From the NCBI RefSeq assembly GCF_020400605.1, contig NZ_JAINRD010000002.1, positions 124,001-188,000 on the forward strand: DNA of 64,000 nt, in the 5' to 3' direction. Made by a program: the position numbers and the translations under genes. A model generated the notes under the pieces. It saw only the letters and a list, made by a program, of their open reading frames with translations. It searched no databases and was not told the DNA's origin. The stretch is from Streptomyces aculeolatus (GTDB lineage Bacteria > Actinomycetota > Actinomycetes > Streptomycetales > Streptomycetaceae). Of the stretch, positions 18,024 to 24,724 are shown piece after piece. Positions within the stretch are counted from its first letter, which is position 1; every line of letters starts with the position of its first letter.

Positions 18024-19820
18024 TTATCCGACGACGCGATGGTGGCGGCCGTCGGCGTCGCGGCGCGTCACGCCCCGGCGGGCCAGCATCTCCAGCAGCG
18101 GCATCGCCACGCGCCGGGTGGTGCCCAGCGCCCGGCGGGCCTGGCTGACCGTGAACGGCTGGGGGAGCGCGCGCAGGACGCGCACCGCCTCCGCGTCCGC
18201 CCCCGGCAGCAGGTAGACGCCGGCGTCGACCCGGAGGAGTGCGCCCGTACGCACCGCGGCGCGCAGTGCCCGTTCGTCGAGCCCGAGTCCGTGCAGCCGG
18301 TCCGCGTCGGGCGCCTGGAACGGGGCGTCCGCCAGTTGCCGGCGGAGGCGGTCCACGGCCGACCGGACGGCGGGCGGCAACTGCCGGTCGGGGGCGGCGG
18401 CAAGGATGCGGCCGTCGCGTACGACGAGGGGCGCCCGGACCAGCTCGGCCGCCAACTGCACGTCGGGCAGCCCGAGGCGGCGGCCCGCGTCCGCCACCGT
18501 GAGGCCGGGCGCGAGGGGGTCCTCGCGGGCGTGCTCCCCGACGAGGCGCTCCAGTTCCGCGCGCAGTTCCGACCACCGCGCGGGGTCGGCGAGCCAGTCG
18601 CCCGCCACCGGCGCGAACGGCACGTCCGCGCCCATCGCCGCGAGTTCGCCGGTACGGATCAGGCCCCGGCGGCGTACCTCGGACCGTCCGTCGGGCGTGC
18701 CGTCCATGCCCTGCAGCTCCCGTGCCCGTACGCCGGCCGCGCCGCGGCGCAGCAGTTCGGGGGGCCGTACGTCGAGCACGGTGACCCCGGCCGCGATGTC
18801 GTGGGCCCCGGGGTGGCGGAGCAGCCCGGCGTCGCCGATGCGCAGCGGGAGCGGCTCGGCGAGCGCAAGCCGGGCGGAGGCGTCGCCCAGCCGCCGTGCG
18901 CGTACCGCGACGGCGGCCGATCCCAGGTGCAGGGTGAGGCCGCCCGGGAGGCGCCCGGCCGGGGCACCGCGCAGCAGGACGTCGACGGTGCGGGAGGCGA
19001 GCCACGTGCCGGGGGTGACGAGCGCGTCGCCCCGGGACAGCTCCGCCGCGCGGACGCCGCGCAGGTTGACCGCGACCCGGGCCGGCGCGGTGACGTGCGG
19101 GAGCGCCTGCCCCATGGACTGCAGCCCGCGTACGGTCACGGGCCGGGCCGCCGCGGCGGCCTCCAGCCGGTCCGCAAGGCTGATCCGGCCCGCCTGCAGC
19201 GTCCCCGTCACGACGGTGCCCGCTCCCCTGGCGCTGAACGACCGGTCGATCCAGAGGCGTACCGGTCCTTCCGTCCTGGGCCGGGGTATCCCTGCCACCA
19301 GGCGGTCGAGGGCCGGCAGCAGCAGGTCGATGCCGGTGCGGGCCGGCGCGGGTGCGCTGACGCAGACGGCTTCCACCGCGCCGAGGGAGGAGGCCGCCAG
19401 CTTCTCCAGCGCCTGGGTGCGGGCCGGTTCGGGGTCGGCGAGGTCGGAGCGCGTGACGACCAGGAGGCCGTGCCGGACGCGCAGCGCGTCGAGGGCGGCC
19501 AGATGCTCCTGCGACTGCGGCATCCAGCCCTCGTCGGCGGCCACGACGAACATCGCGGCCGGGACGGCGCCGACACCGGCGAGCATGGTGCCGACGAAGC
19601 GCCGGTGCCCCGGTACGTCGACGAAGGCCACCGTCCGGCCGCTCGGCAGCCGCGTCCAGGCGAAGCCCAGGTCGATGGAGAGGCCGCGGCGCCGCTCCTC
19701 CGCGAGGCGGTCCGTCGCCATCCCCGTGAGCGCCTCCACGAGCGTCGACTTGCCGTGGTCGACGTGGCCCGCGGTCGCCACCACCTGTGCGGTCCCGGCT
19801 TCCCGGCCTGCGTGTGCCAC
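18024..19820 (-). CDS. selB: Selenocysteine-specific elongation factor SelB
   Basis: A 598-residue GTPase that delivers Sec-tRNA(Sec) to the ribosome at UGA codons. G1 is Ala-Gly-His-Val-Asp-His-Gly-Lys-Ser-Thr (17-26) and G3 is D68-V-P-G-H72; the G4 position is Thr-Arg-Ser-Asp, a variant of NKxD. EF-Tu-like domains 2 and 3 follow, then C-terminal winged helices that bind the SECIS hairpin (about 380-598). The frame continues upstream, but GTG 19820, with GAGGGG four bases before it, gives the normal SelB N-terminus. Immediately upstream is a tRNA 3' end interpreted as displaced selC, which supports the assignment. Confidence 0.92.
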   Translation of the reverse strand: MAHAGREAGTAQVVATAGHVDHGKSTLVEALTGMATDRLAEERRRGLSIDLGFAWTRLPSGRTVAFVDVPGHRRFVGTMLAGVGAVPAAMFVVAADEGWMPQSQEHLAALDALRVRHGLLVVTRSDLADPEPARTQALEKLAASSLGAVEAVCVSAPAPARTGIDLLLPALDRLVAGIPRPRTEGPVRLWIDRSFSARGAGTVVTGTLQAGRISLADRLEAAAAARPVTVRGLQSMGQALPHVTAPARVAVNLRGVRAAELSRGDALVTPGTWLASRTVDVLLRGAPAGRLPGGLTLHLGSAAVAVRARRLGDASARLALAEPLPLRIGDAGLLRHPGAHDIAAGVTVLDVRPPELLRRGAAGVRARELQGMDGTPDGRSEVRRRGLIRTGELAAMGADVPFAPVAGDWLADPARWSELRAELERLVGEHAREDPLAPGLTVADAGRRLGLPDVQLAAELVRAPLVVRDGRILAAAPDRQLPPAVRSAVDRLRRQLADAPFQAPDADRLHGLGLDERALRAAVRTGALLRVDAGVYLLPGADAEAVRVLRALPQPFTVSQARRALGTTRRVAMPLLEMLARRGVTRRDADGRHHRVVG

Positions 19821-19841
19821 CGCACCCCTCGTCGGCGTTCT

Positions 19842-19873
19842 TGGCGGAGGTGGACGGGAATCGAACCCGATCC
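19842..19873 (-). other. Phage attachment junction: 3' end of a tRNA gene, probably selC
   Basis: On the minus strand this reads as the T-arm (CGGGTTCGATTCCCG), the 3' acceptor strand (TCCACCTCC), discriminator G and encoded CCA. G73 is shared by tRNA-Sec and tRNA-Ser; position and orientation directly upstream of selB favour selC. Upstream the sequence leaves tRNA-like structure (no anticodon arm), as expected when a phage has recombined into the 3' end of the gene. The complete tRNA should be at the other prophage end. The inner boundary of the att core cannot be fixed from one junction. Confidence 0.75.
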
Positions 19874-20066
19874 GAAATGCCATTGTGACCTGCGGAGATG
19901 CCCGAAATCGGGACATTCCCATCCCGTTCGATCCCGGAAAATCCCACCTCGCCCTGCCCCAACTCCCCGGTTCCTGCCCGGAGTTCCCACGGGAACACCC
20001 ACCCCCGGCGGATGTCCAGCCCCCGGCGGCGGTGAGTGCAAACCGACCTTCCCCATACACGACGAA

Positions 20067-20102
20067 GCCCCGACCGCGCCCCTCTTCGGGCGCGACCGGG
20101 GC
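20067..20102 (-). terminator. Hairpin terminator
   Basis: A 15-base stem with two mismatches (GCCCCGACCGCGCCC / GGGCGCGACCGGGGC) and a CTCTTC loop lies just past the stop of the 58-residue gene. Streptomyces terminators often lack a U-tract, as here. It would stop prophage transcription running towards selB. Confidence 0.7.
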
Positions 20103-20109
20103 CGCGGGG

Positions 20110-20286
20110 CTAGCCAGTAGTGGCGACGAACGAGCGCTGAGCGCTGGGGTCTACAATGATCACAAAGCGATCGCCGTAGGTTCGCCCCGACTTCCCCGGC
20201 CGGCGTGCGGGCGGCTTGTCCTCCCGCTTCTTGCGGTAGAACTCGACTACCTCTGCGTACTGCGGATCGATCCACTCATCTTCCAT
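20110..20286 (-). CDS. Small hypothetical protein (58 aa)
   Basis: A compact frame from ATG 20286 to TAG 20110. The translation is strongly protein-like: an acidic start (Met-Glu-Asp-Glu-Trp-Ile-Asp-Pro), a basic middle (Arg-Lys-Lys-Arg-Glu-Asp-Lys) and a hydrophobic strand (Phe-Val-Ile-Ile-Val-Asp-Pro). AGAGG lies upstream. No family is recognised. It is the last gene before the attachment junction and is followed by a strong hairpin. Confidence 0.55.
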   Translation of the reverse strand: MEDEWIDPQYAEVVEFYRKKREDKPPARRPGKSGRTYGDRFVIIVDPSAQRSFVATTG

Positions 20287-20308
20287 TGCGCACGACCTCT
20301 CGTGACTG

Positions 20309-20340
20309 TGCCCCCTACGACCATAGGGCCGTAGGGGGCA
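20309..20340. terminator. Perfect 11-bp inverted repeat between two minus-strand genes
   Basis: TGCCCCCTACG and CGTAGGGGGCA are separated by ten bases. The hairpin lies 24 bases after the stop of the 172-residue gene and 23 bases before the start of the 58-residue gene. It is most likely a terminator or attenuator. Its symmetry also allows an operator. Confidence 0.55.
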
Positions 20341-20364
20341 CGCGCACGGGTGAAGTTGCGTTGC

Positions 20365-20883
20365 TCAGCCGACGTTCGGCCCGCTGGGACCGTCGCCCTC
20401 GCCGCTGCCCGTGCAGGACCCTTCCGGGCCTCCCTCGGAGTGCTCGCAGCTCGCCGCTACGGGGATGGCGGCATCCGTTGGTGCGCGCCACAGTTCGGCG
20501 TTCGGGACGTAGCCGGCGTCACGGATGGCGCGCTGCGTGCGCATCAGCGCGTCCGGGTCGTGGCGTGCCGGGTCCGGCGCTTCGGGAACGTGGTGCACGA
20601 CGGTCCCGAGTCGCCGCGACAGCCCCGTGTAAATCTGCGTGTGCAGAATCAGGGCGTGCCACCCCTCGTCAACGACGCGACTTGGCCTCAGCGGCACCGT
20701 GGGGCTCGACGCGCAGGCGGCTACGAACTTCAGGGCCTCGTCCACGATGGCCACAGCGATGTTCGCGGACATGCCGGGGTTGGCCTGCTGGACGGTTTGC
20801 GCCACAGCGCGGAACGCTTCGGGGCTGATGAGGTCACGCGCGCTGGACTCGGGCGTGCGGACGTGTTCGAGTAGGACTGTCAC
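20365..20883 (-). CDS. GRDP-like protein (glycine-rich domain-containing protein-like)
   Basis: A 172-residue protein. The segment Val-Asp-Glu-Gly-Trp-His-Ala-Leu-Ile-Leu-His-Thr, followed by Tyr and a downstream His-His-Val-Pro, resembles the D-x-x-W-H-x-x-I-L-x-T motif of the GRDP-like family (PF07173), whose biochemical role is unclear. Residues 150-172 are Gly/Ser-rich and disordered. It is translated from ATG 20883 with a GGAG-type site (GAAGGAGCAGCAGTG just upstream). It is an accessory gene beside the attachment site and not part of the phage structural or replication set. Confidence 0.55.
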   Translation of the reverse strand: MTVLLEHVRTPESSARDLISPEAFRAVAQTVQQANPGMSANIAVAIVDEALKFVAACASSPTVPLRPSRVVDEGWHALILHTQIYTGLSRRLGTVVHHVPEAPDPARHDPDALMRTQRAIRDAGYVPNAELWRAPTDAAIPVAASCEHSEGGPEGSCTGSGEGDGPSGPNVG

Positions 20884-20976
20884 TGCTGCTCCTTCGTCGG
20901 GGTTTCGGTGGCCGCCCCGCCCGGAGAACCGTTGGCAAGCGGGTTAGTCCTTCGGGCGGGGCTGTTCCGATGGGAA

Positions 20977-21000
20977 CGCCCGCCGTCACGGCGGCGGGCG
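20977..21000. terminator. Inverted repeat in a short gene-free gap
   Basis: CGCCCGCCG and CGGCGGGCG, separated by six bases, lie in the 219-base interval 20884-21102 between the 60-residue zinc-ribbon gene and the GRDP-like gene. Several short GC frames cross this interval, but none has a ribosome binding site or protein-like composition. The hairpin may end the upstream operon. Confidence 0.4.
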
Positions 21001-21102
21001 CCTGGTGCCCGCCCGCGGGGACGGGCGGACGACCCACGCCCGGGGACTCCAGAGCGACGTCCCGCCCCCGGACGTGGGAGTTTCAGTGTGTGTGCCTGCC
21101 CG

Positions 21103-21285
21103 TCATGAGCGCGGGCTTCTCCGGCTGGGCCCCAGTGCGTGCGACGGCGCCGTGTTCCGGGGCGGCGGAAGGCAGCCGGGGTGCGCGTAGACCATGGAGC
21201 CGCCGCCGGATTCGCCCGGCTCGCCAACGGACTCCACCGGGTTCTCCTCCGTGCCTTCCTTGCCGCAGTGGGTGCAGTAGTGCAT
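21103..21285 (-). CDS. Small zinc-ribbon protein (60 aa)
   Basis: A 60-residue protein starting Met-His-Tyr-Cys-Thr-His-Cys-Gly-Lys-Glu-Gly, with a second His...Cys pair (Ala-His-Pro-Gly-Cys) about 28 residues later. Together these could ligate one zinc. AAGGGA lies upstream of ATG 21285. The start overlaps the stop of the preceding gene (TGATG), so translation is probably coupled. The C-terminal 20 residues are basic and low-complexity. Function unknown. Confidence 0.55.
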   Translation of the reverse strand: MHYCTHCGKEGTEENPVESVGEPGESGGGSMVYAHPGCLPPPRNTAPSHALGPSRRSPRS

Positions 21286-21440
21286 CAGGATCCCTTCCGG
21301 GCGGTGATCGGGTAGCCGTGCCAGTCGGGTGCCTCACCGAGGCTCGCGAGCGCGGGCCGCTGGTTGAACGGCTCGGGCGTGCGCTTCGGCCGTGGCGGCG
21401 GGAGGCGGCGGGGCGACGGAGGCCGCTCAGCGGCGGTCAC
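21285..21440 (-). CDS. Small hypothetical protein (51 aa)
   Basis: A short frame from GTG 21440 to TGA 21285. Its start overlaps the stop of the recombinase-like gene (GTGA), and its own stop overlaps the next ATG (TGATG). The first half is Pro/Arg-rich; the second half (Leu-Gly-Glu-Ala-Pro-Asp-Trp-His-Gly-Tyr-Pro-Ile) looks folded. The double overlap is the main evidence that it is translated. Confidence 0.5.
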   Translation of the reverse strand: MTAAERPPSPRRLPPPRPKRTPEPFNQRPALASLGEAPDWHGYPITARKGS

Positions 21441-21859
21441 GGCCGCCCCCTCAGCGCCACCGGGGCGGCGACGGTGATCCGGCCGTGGCCCAGGTCGCGG
21501 TCATCCTCCCCGGCCGCGGTGACGCAGTACCCGCGGGCCTGGTGGACGGCCAACTGCAGGATGGTGCGCGCGGTCTGCTCCCGGCTGATGCGGTCCCACG
21601 ATTCGACCAGGCACACCGCCGGCGCCGCGGCCTGCCGAATGACGTACGTCATCCCGTCCCACTGCGGCCGGCGGTCGCAGGACAGCGCGTGGTCGCCGCG
21701 GTCAACCCACTCTCCGGCGAGCACCCAGCCGTGCTCAACGGCGTACCGGCGGCACCGCTCTATGCGCACCTCGAGCGCGGCGGTCGCCACGGTGGAGCAG
21801 CGGTCGTAGATGAACGCCAGCGTGGGCCGGGCGGGGGCGCTTGGGTCGGGGGTGTCCAT
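21437..21859 (-). CDS. Stand-alone serine-recombinase catalytic-domain protein
   Basis: A 140-residue protein resembling only the N-terminal resolvase domain. Ile-Tyr-Asp-Arg-Cys-Ser-Thr matches the Y-x-R-x-S-T motif with S22 in the nucleophile position. Arg-Ile-Glu-Arg-Cys-Arg-Arg-Tyr-Ala follows, and Glu-Ser-Trp-Asp-Arg-Ile-Ser-Arg corresponds to the conserved D-R-x-S-R segment. There is no helix-turn-helix or large-serine-integrase C-terminus, so it cannot be a complete site-specific recombinase alone. It may be a decayed recombinase, a regulator or a helper protein. Integration at a tRNA 3' end normally uses a tyrosine integrase, so I do not call this the integrase. Confidence 0.6.
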   Translation of the reverse strand: MDTPDPSAPARPTLAFIYDRCSTVATAALEVRIERCRRYAVEHGWVLAGEWVDRGDHALSCDRRPQWDGMTYVIRQAAAPAVCLVESWDRISREQTARTILQLAVHQARGYCVTAAGEDDRDLGHGRITVAAPVALRGRP

Positions 21860-21874
21860 GGCGGTCGCCTGTCG

Positions 21875-21896
21875 TCGGTGATCAGGTCGTCACCGA
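21875..21896. promoter_or_regulatory. Inverted repeat upstream of the recombinase-like gene
   Basis: TCGGTGA and TCACCGA, with eight bases between, lie 16 bases upstream of ATG 21859. It could be an operator, or a short hairpin in the leader. Low confidence. Confidence 0.3.
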
Positions 21897-21969
21897 ACGT
21901 AGACCCGGCGTGGGCATGGTCACCACGTCAGAATGCTCCGGCCCCCGCCGGAACTGGCAAAAACACTGG

Positions 21970-23145
21970 TCAGAGCGGCAGCCGCACCGCGTCCGCGACC
22001 TCCCGCATCTCCGGCGTCAACGTCCGCCGCCGGCCCACGACACGATCAACGATGTCCCGGGCGTACCGCTGCTGCGCAAGCCACTCCGGCCGCGTCCGCG
22101 ACAGATCACGCAACACCCTCACCGCGTCGCCGTGCTCCCTCAACCGGGCATGCGCATCAGCGACGTTGAGCTGATGCCGCCCCTGATTGCTCGCAGTGAG
22201 GGACGTCACCGGCAGGGTCGCCGCCAGGGTCAGCACCTTGTCCGGCCGCCGCCCGATCGTGGCATGCTCGACCATGTGCTGCGTCACCGTGGCCGGGCCG
22301 AACGTCCTCAGGCGGTCGACGCCGGCGACGTCCTCCCGGCCGATCGCGACCGCGGCGGACCGGGCCAGCCGCAGCGCATGCCTGGCCTCGTCCGGCCGGT
22401 TGTCCCGTACAGCCGCACCCGAGACACGCAGGAGCATCCACCCCCACCCGGACAGTTCATCCGGCGTCGCCCGCGACCACCGGGGCTCGATGTCGTCCGC
22501 CCACCGGGTCGCCAGCTCCCGCGACTCGTTGAACTTCCCCTGGCGCAGGGCGAGCCAGCACATCGTGTTGACGGTGGCGGTGGCGTCCAGCCGGTCCGTG
22601 GCCGCGCTCAGCGCCCGACTCAGGGCGTCGGAGGCCGCCGGGTACTGGTGCGTCTGCGTCAGGAGCCAGCCGGCGAGTTGCAGCGCGCGGACCTTCACCG
22701 CGCGGGTCTGCCGGTCGGCGCCGTCGAGGGCGTCGGCGTCCCGCAGCAGCGGCGGCAGCATGGCGGCGAGGTCAGCGAGGTGGACCTCGCCGAACGGCTC
22801 CTCTGCGTCGTCCAGGGCGGCAGCGACGCCCGCCGTGGTCGGCTCCTCGGTGAGGTCGTCGGGCGGGGTGTTGAGCGCGTCGCGTACGGCGGCCCACTGG
22901 GCGTCGGTGTCCGCGTCGGCTGCGGGGGCGTCGCCCTTCAGAAGGTGCGACGTCGGCACCCGCAGCGCGCGGGCCAACTTGTGCGCCGTCTCCGCGCGGG
23001 TGCGCTCGACCTGCCCCTGTTCGAGCTTGCTGATGAGGGAGAGGGAGACTCCGGAGGCGCGGGACAACTCGCGTTGGTTGAGGCCGCGCCGCTTTCGCAC
23101 CGTCTTCAGTCGGTCGCCGATGTGTTCTTCGGGGTGCTCGGGCAT
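21970..23145 (-). CDS. XRE-family regulator with TPR-like C-terminal domain
   Basis: A 391-residue protein. Residues 9-65 are a Cro/C1-type HTH (Leu-Asn-Gln-Arg-Glu-Leu-Ser-Arg-Ala-Ser-Gly-Val-Ser-Leu-Ser-Leu-Ile-Ser-Lys-Leu-Glu). The remaining 300 residues are all-alpha, with repeated Ala/Leu-rich helix pairs like the TPR-type sensory domains of Streptomyces XRE regulators. ATG 23145 has GGAG upstream and is preferred over an in-frame start 21 codons earlier. Its place beside the attachment site and divergence from 23276 make it a candidate for control of lysogeny, but it is much larger than a typical phage repressor and could serve the host. Confidence 0.8.
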   Translation of the reverse strand: MPEHPEEHIGDRLKTVRKRRGLNQRELSRASGVSLSLISKLEQGQVERTRAETAHKLARALRVPTSHLLKGDAPAADADTDAQWAAVRDALNTPPDDLTEEPTTAGVAAALDDAEEPFGEVHLADLAAMLPPLLRDADALDGADRQTRAVKVRALQLAGWLLTQTHQYPAASDALSRALSAATDRLDATATVNTMCWLALRQGKFNESRELATRWADDIEPRWSRATPDELSGWGWMLLRVSGAAVRDNRPDEARHALRLARSAAVAIGREDVAGVDRLRTFGPATVTQHMVEHATIGRRPDKVLTLAATLPVTSLTASNQGRHQLNVADAHARLREHGDAVRVLRDLSRTRPEWLAQQRYARDIVDRVVGRRRTLTPEMREVADAVRLPL

Positions 23146-23275
23146 ACTGGCTCCAGCGTTCTGAGGTGACACCAGAACCGTACCCGCGGGCGGGCCCGCG
23201 CGTACCACCCGAACGGCCCTCCATCGCGGGGGCCGTTCGTCGTGTCCGGCGCTCCACCCTCGTACACTCGAACGC

Positions 23276-23548
23276 GTGCACGATGCCGTGGAGGTTCCGC
23301 CGTGGCGCCCGGAGATGGGCCGGCCGCCACGCGTCCGGGTCTACCCGGCCCGCGGCGCGCCGCAGCTGCGGGTACGCGTGGACGGCGTCATGCGCTCGGC
23401 GAGCGTGACCGCCCGGCACGACTGGCCGTCCGGGGTGATCGGCGTGCAGGTGGCGATCCGGCTCCCGACACCCGACCTCGGCGGCCGGCTGGAGACGTAC
23501 GGCCGCACGTACCTGTGGGATCCGGCCGCCATGCACACGCCCGAGTGA
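23276..23548 (+). CDS. Small hypothetical protein (90 aa)
   Basis: A 90-residue protein from GTG 23276. It is beta-rich (Arg-Val-Arg-Val-Tyr, Gln-Leu-Arg-Val-Arg-Val-Asp) and has no cysteines. It is divergent from the XRE regulator across a 130-base region that presumably holds both promoters, a typical place for an early lysogeny-switch gene. No family is recognised. Confidence 0.5.
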   Translation: MHDAVEVPPWRPEMGRPPRVRVYPARGAPQLRVRVDGVMRSASVTARHDWPSGVIGVQVAIRLPTPDLGGRLETYGRTYLWDPAAMHTPE

Positions 23549-23600
23549 CCCCGCGCCGGAACACCCACAGCAACAAGCCCTTCGCACTACGCTTTCCGCC

Positions 23601-24047
23601 ATGCCTGATTTCGCGGACGAAGCCAGGTCCCGGGCCGCGCGCCTGCTGCGGATGGCCGACACCGACGACCCGCGGGAGCGCGAGGCGCTGCGGGCCTACG
23701 CCGACGCCACCCCCGACCCCCCGCTGATGGACGCGGACGGGATCGCAACTCGCGGCTGCTCGGCCTGCCGGCGCACCATGTGGCAGCAGCGGGACGAGGC
23801 CGGCCCACTGTGGGTGTGCTCCGGCTGCGGGCGGGTAGAGGACGACACCATGAGGTGCCCCGCCTGCCAAGTGCCCATGGCCCCGCCGGCGGAACTGTCG
23901 GAAGCCGGCCGCTGGTCGTGCCCTGCCTGTCCCCGTGTGGCGGTCCGGGGGGAGCCCGCTACTCAGATCGAGTGGCGGGAACAGGACCGTCTCCACGCGA
24001 TTGCTCTGCTGGACGAGGTCATCTCGGAGCGCCACGGCGAGGGTTGA
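23601..24047 (+). CDS. Zinc-ribbon protein with four Cys pairs
   Basis: A 148-residue protein. Four C-x2-C knuckles (Cys-Ser-Ala-Cys, Cys-Ser-Gly-Cys, Cys-Pro-Ala-Cys, Cys-Pro-Ala-Cys) between about residues 52 and 115 should form two zinc ribbons; the flanking helices are acidic. It lies 53 bases after the 90-residue gene on the same strand. Paired ribbons of this kind bind nucleic acid or protein partners; I cannot assign a role. It converges on a second, tiny zinc-ribbon gene on the other strand. Confidence 0.65.
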   Translation: MPDFADEARSRAARLLRMADTDDPREREALRAYADATPDPPLMDADGIATRGCSACRRTMWQQRDEAGPLWVCSGCGRVEDDTMRCPACQVPMAPPAELSEAGRWSCPACPRVAVRGEPATQIEWREQDRLHAIALLDEVISERHGEG

Positions 24048-24059
24048 GCGGTCGTGCGG

Positions 24060-24194
24060 TCACTCCACAGCACCGCAACTGGAACAGACGTACTGGGGGT
24101 AGCTGGTCGGGACGCCGTTCTCATCAACATCAACAGTCCGGTACATGGTGCCGCCGCACTTCGAGCAGCCCTTGGTCTCGATCCGCTGTCCCAT
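24060..24194 (-). CDS. Tiny zinc-ribbon protein (44 aa)
   Basis: A 44-residue protein from ATG 24194, with GGAGG seven bases upstream. The translation has Cys-Ser-Lys-Cys at 10-13 and Cys-Ser-Ser-Cys at 37-40, the spacing of a single zinc ribbon, joined by a hydrophilic hairpin-like stretch (Val-Asp-Val-Asp-Glu-Asn-Gly-Val-Pro). The composition and ribosome binding site make it convincing despite its length. Function unknown. Confidence 0.7.
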   Translation of the reverse strand: MGQRIETKGCSKCGGTMYRTVDVDENGVPTSYPQYVCSSCGAVE

Positions 24195-24210
24195 GTGGCC
24201 TCCTCAGACG

Positions 24211-24238
24211 ACGCCCCCGCCCTGGTGGACGGGGGCGT
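24211..24238. terminator. Perfect 9-bp inverted repeat
   Basis: ACGCCCCCG and CGGGGGCGT, with a ten-base loop, lie upstream of the 44-residue zinc-ribbon gene. Probably a terminator for transcription arriving from the right on the minus strand. Confidence 0.5.
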
Positions 24239-24480
24239 TGCGTGTCTCCGGGGGCCTCTGCCCCGCCTCGCTGGTAGGCCCCTGATCGGGCCGTCGATGG
24301 CGGGAGGGATGCGGTTGCCCGCGCCCGGCTGATCCCGGCAGAACGGCGCCCGGCGGGCCGCGGTCGGAACCCATGGGAACCGTCCCGCCAGGCAGTGCGG
24401 CAGGTAACTCCAACCTCGGGAGACGAGCCGCGCCGCGACGACCCGCACCGCTAGCGTAGCCGCCGCCACCGACAGCAGAA

Positions 24481-24502
24481 CGGCCCTCCCGAAAGAGGGC
24501 CG
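24481..24502. terminator. Perfect 8-bp inverted repeat
   Basis: CGGCCCTC and GAGGGCCG, with a six-base CCGAAA loop, form a compact hairpin. It could end minus-strand transcription from the metalloprotease gene. Confidence 0.5.
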
Positions 24503-24568
24503 AACGCGGGACAGCCGCCGCAGCGACCGCATAGCCCCGCCAGTCCCGGAGGACGACGAGGAGCATTT

Positions 24569-24724
24569 GTGGCCGGGCCGGGGTTCTACCCCTCCCTGGA
24601 GCCGTGGGTTCGCGCTGACCCGGCCGACTGGCCGCCGATCAAACGGCCAGGGCTCCGCACCCGTCAGGGCGTCACCACCACCTTAGCGGTAGCCGCTGAC
24701 AGCCACGTTTACCGCAGGTCGTAG
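24569..24724 (+). CDS. Possible small protein (51 aa), low confidence
   Basis: A GTG-initiated frame with GAGGAG eight bases upstream. The first half of the translation looks protein-like (Phe-Tyr-Pro-Ser-Leu-Glu-Pro-Trp-Val-Arg-Ala-Asp-Pro-Ala-Asp-Trp-Pro). It overlaps the 3' end of the metalloprotease gene by 16 bases in the opposite direction. The evidence is only the ribosome binding site and composition. Confidence 0.3.
   Translation: MAGPGFYPSLEPWVRADPADWPPIKRPGLRTRQGVTTTLAVAADSHVYRRS

Larger units (their letters stand above)
24195..24568. other. Gene-poor interval with hairpins
   Basis: Frames exist on both strands, but they lack ribosome binding sites and have low-complexity Arg/Pro/Gly translations. 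The interval is bracketed by two strong inverted repeats, annotated separately. An uncharacterised RNA is possible, but I cannot point to a defined one. Confidence 0.4.

Noticed and set aside
19842..19952. A complete tRNA-Sec gene on the minus strand
   Set aside because: A GAGGTGG segment near 19944 could pair with the acceptor strand, but there is no anticodon arm, no TCA anticodon and no long variable arm between. Only the 3' end is tRNA-like.
19821..20060. An 80-codon extension upstream of SelB
   Set aside because: It would cross the tRNA 3' end and the phage junction; GTG 19820 has a strong GAGGGG site.
20880..21227. A 115-codon minus-strand frame overlapping the zinc-ribbon gene
   Set aside because: Low-complexity Arg/Pro translation in the wrong frame of a better-supported gene, with no clear start.
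21437..21859. The recombinase-like gene as the phage integrase
   Set aside because: It lacks any DNA-binding domain, and tRNA 3'-end insertion usually needs a tyrosine integrase, expected beyond the right edge.
24204..24566. A 120-codon minus-strand frame
   Set aside because: No ribosome binding site, Arg/Pro/Gly-rich shadow-like translation, and it crosses two strong hairpins.
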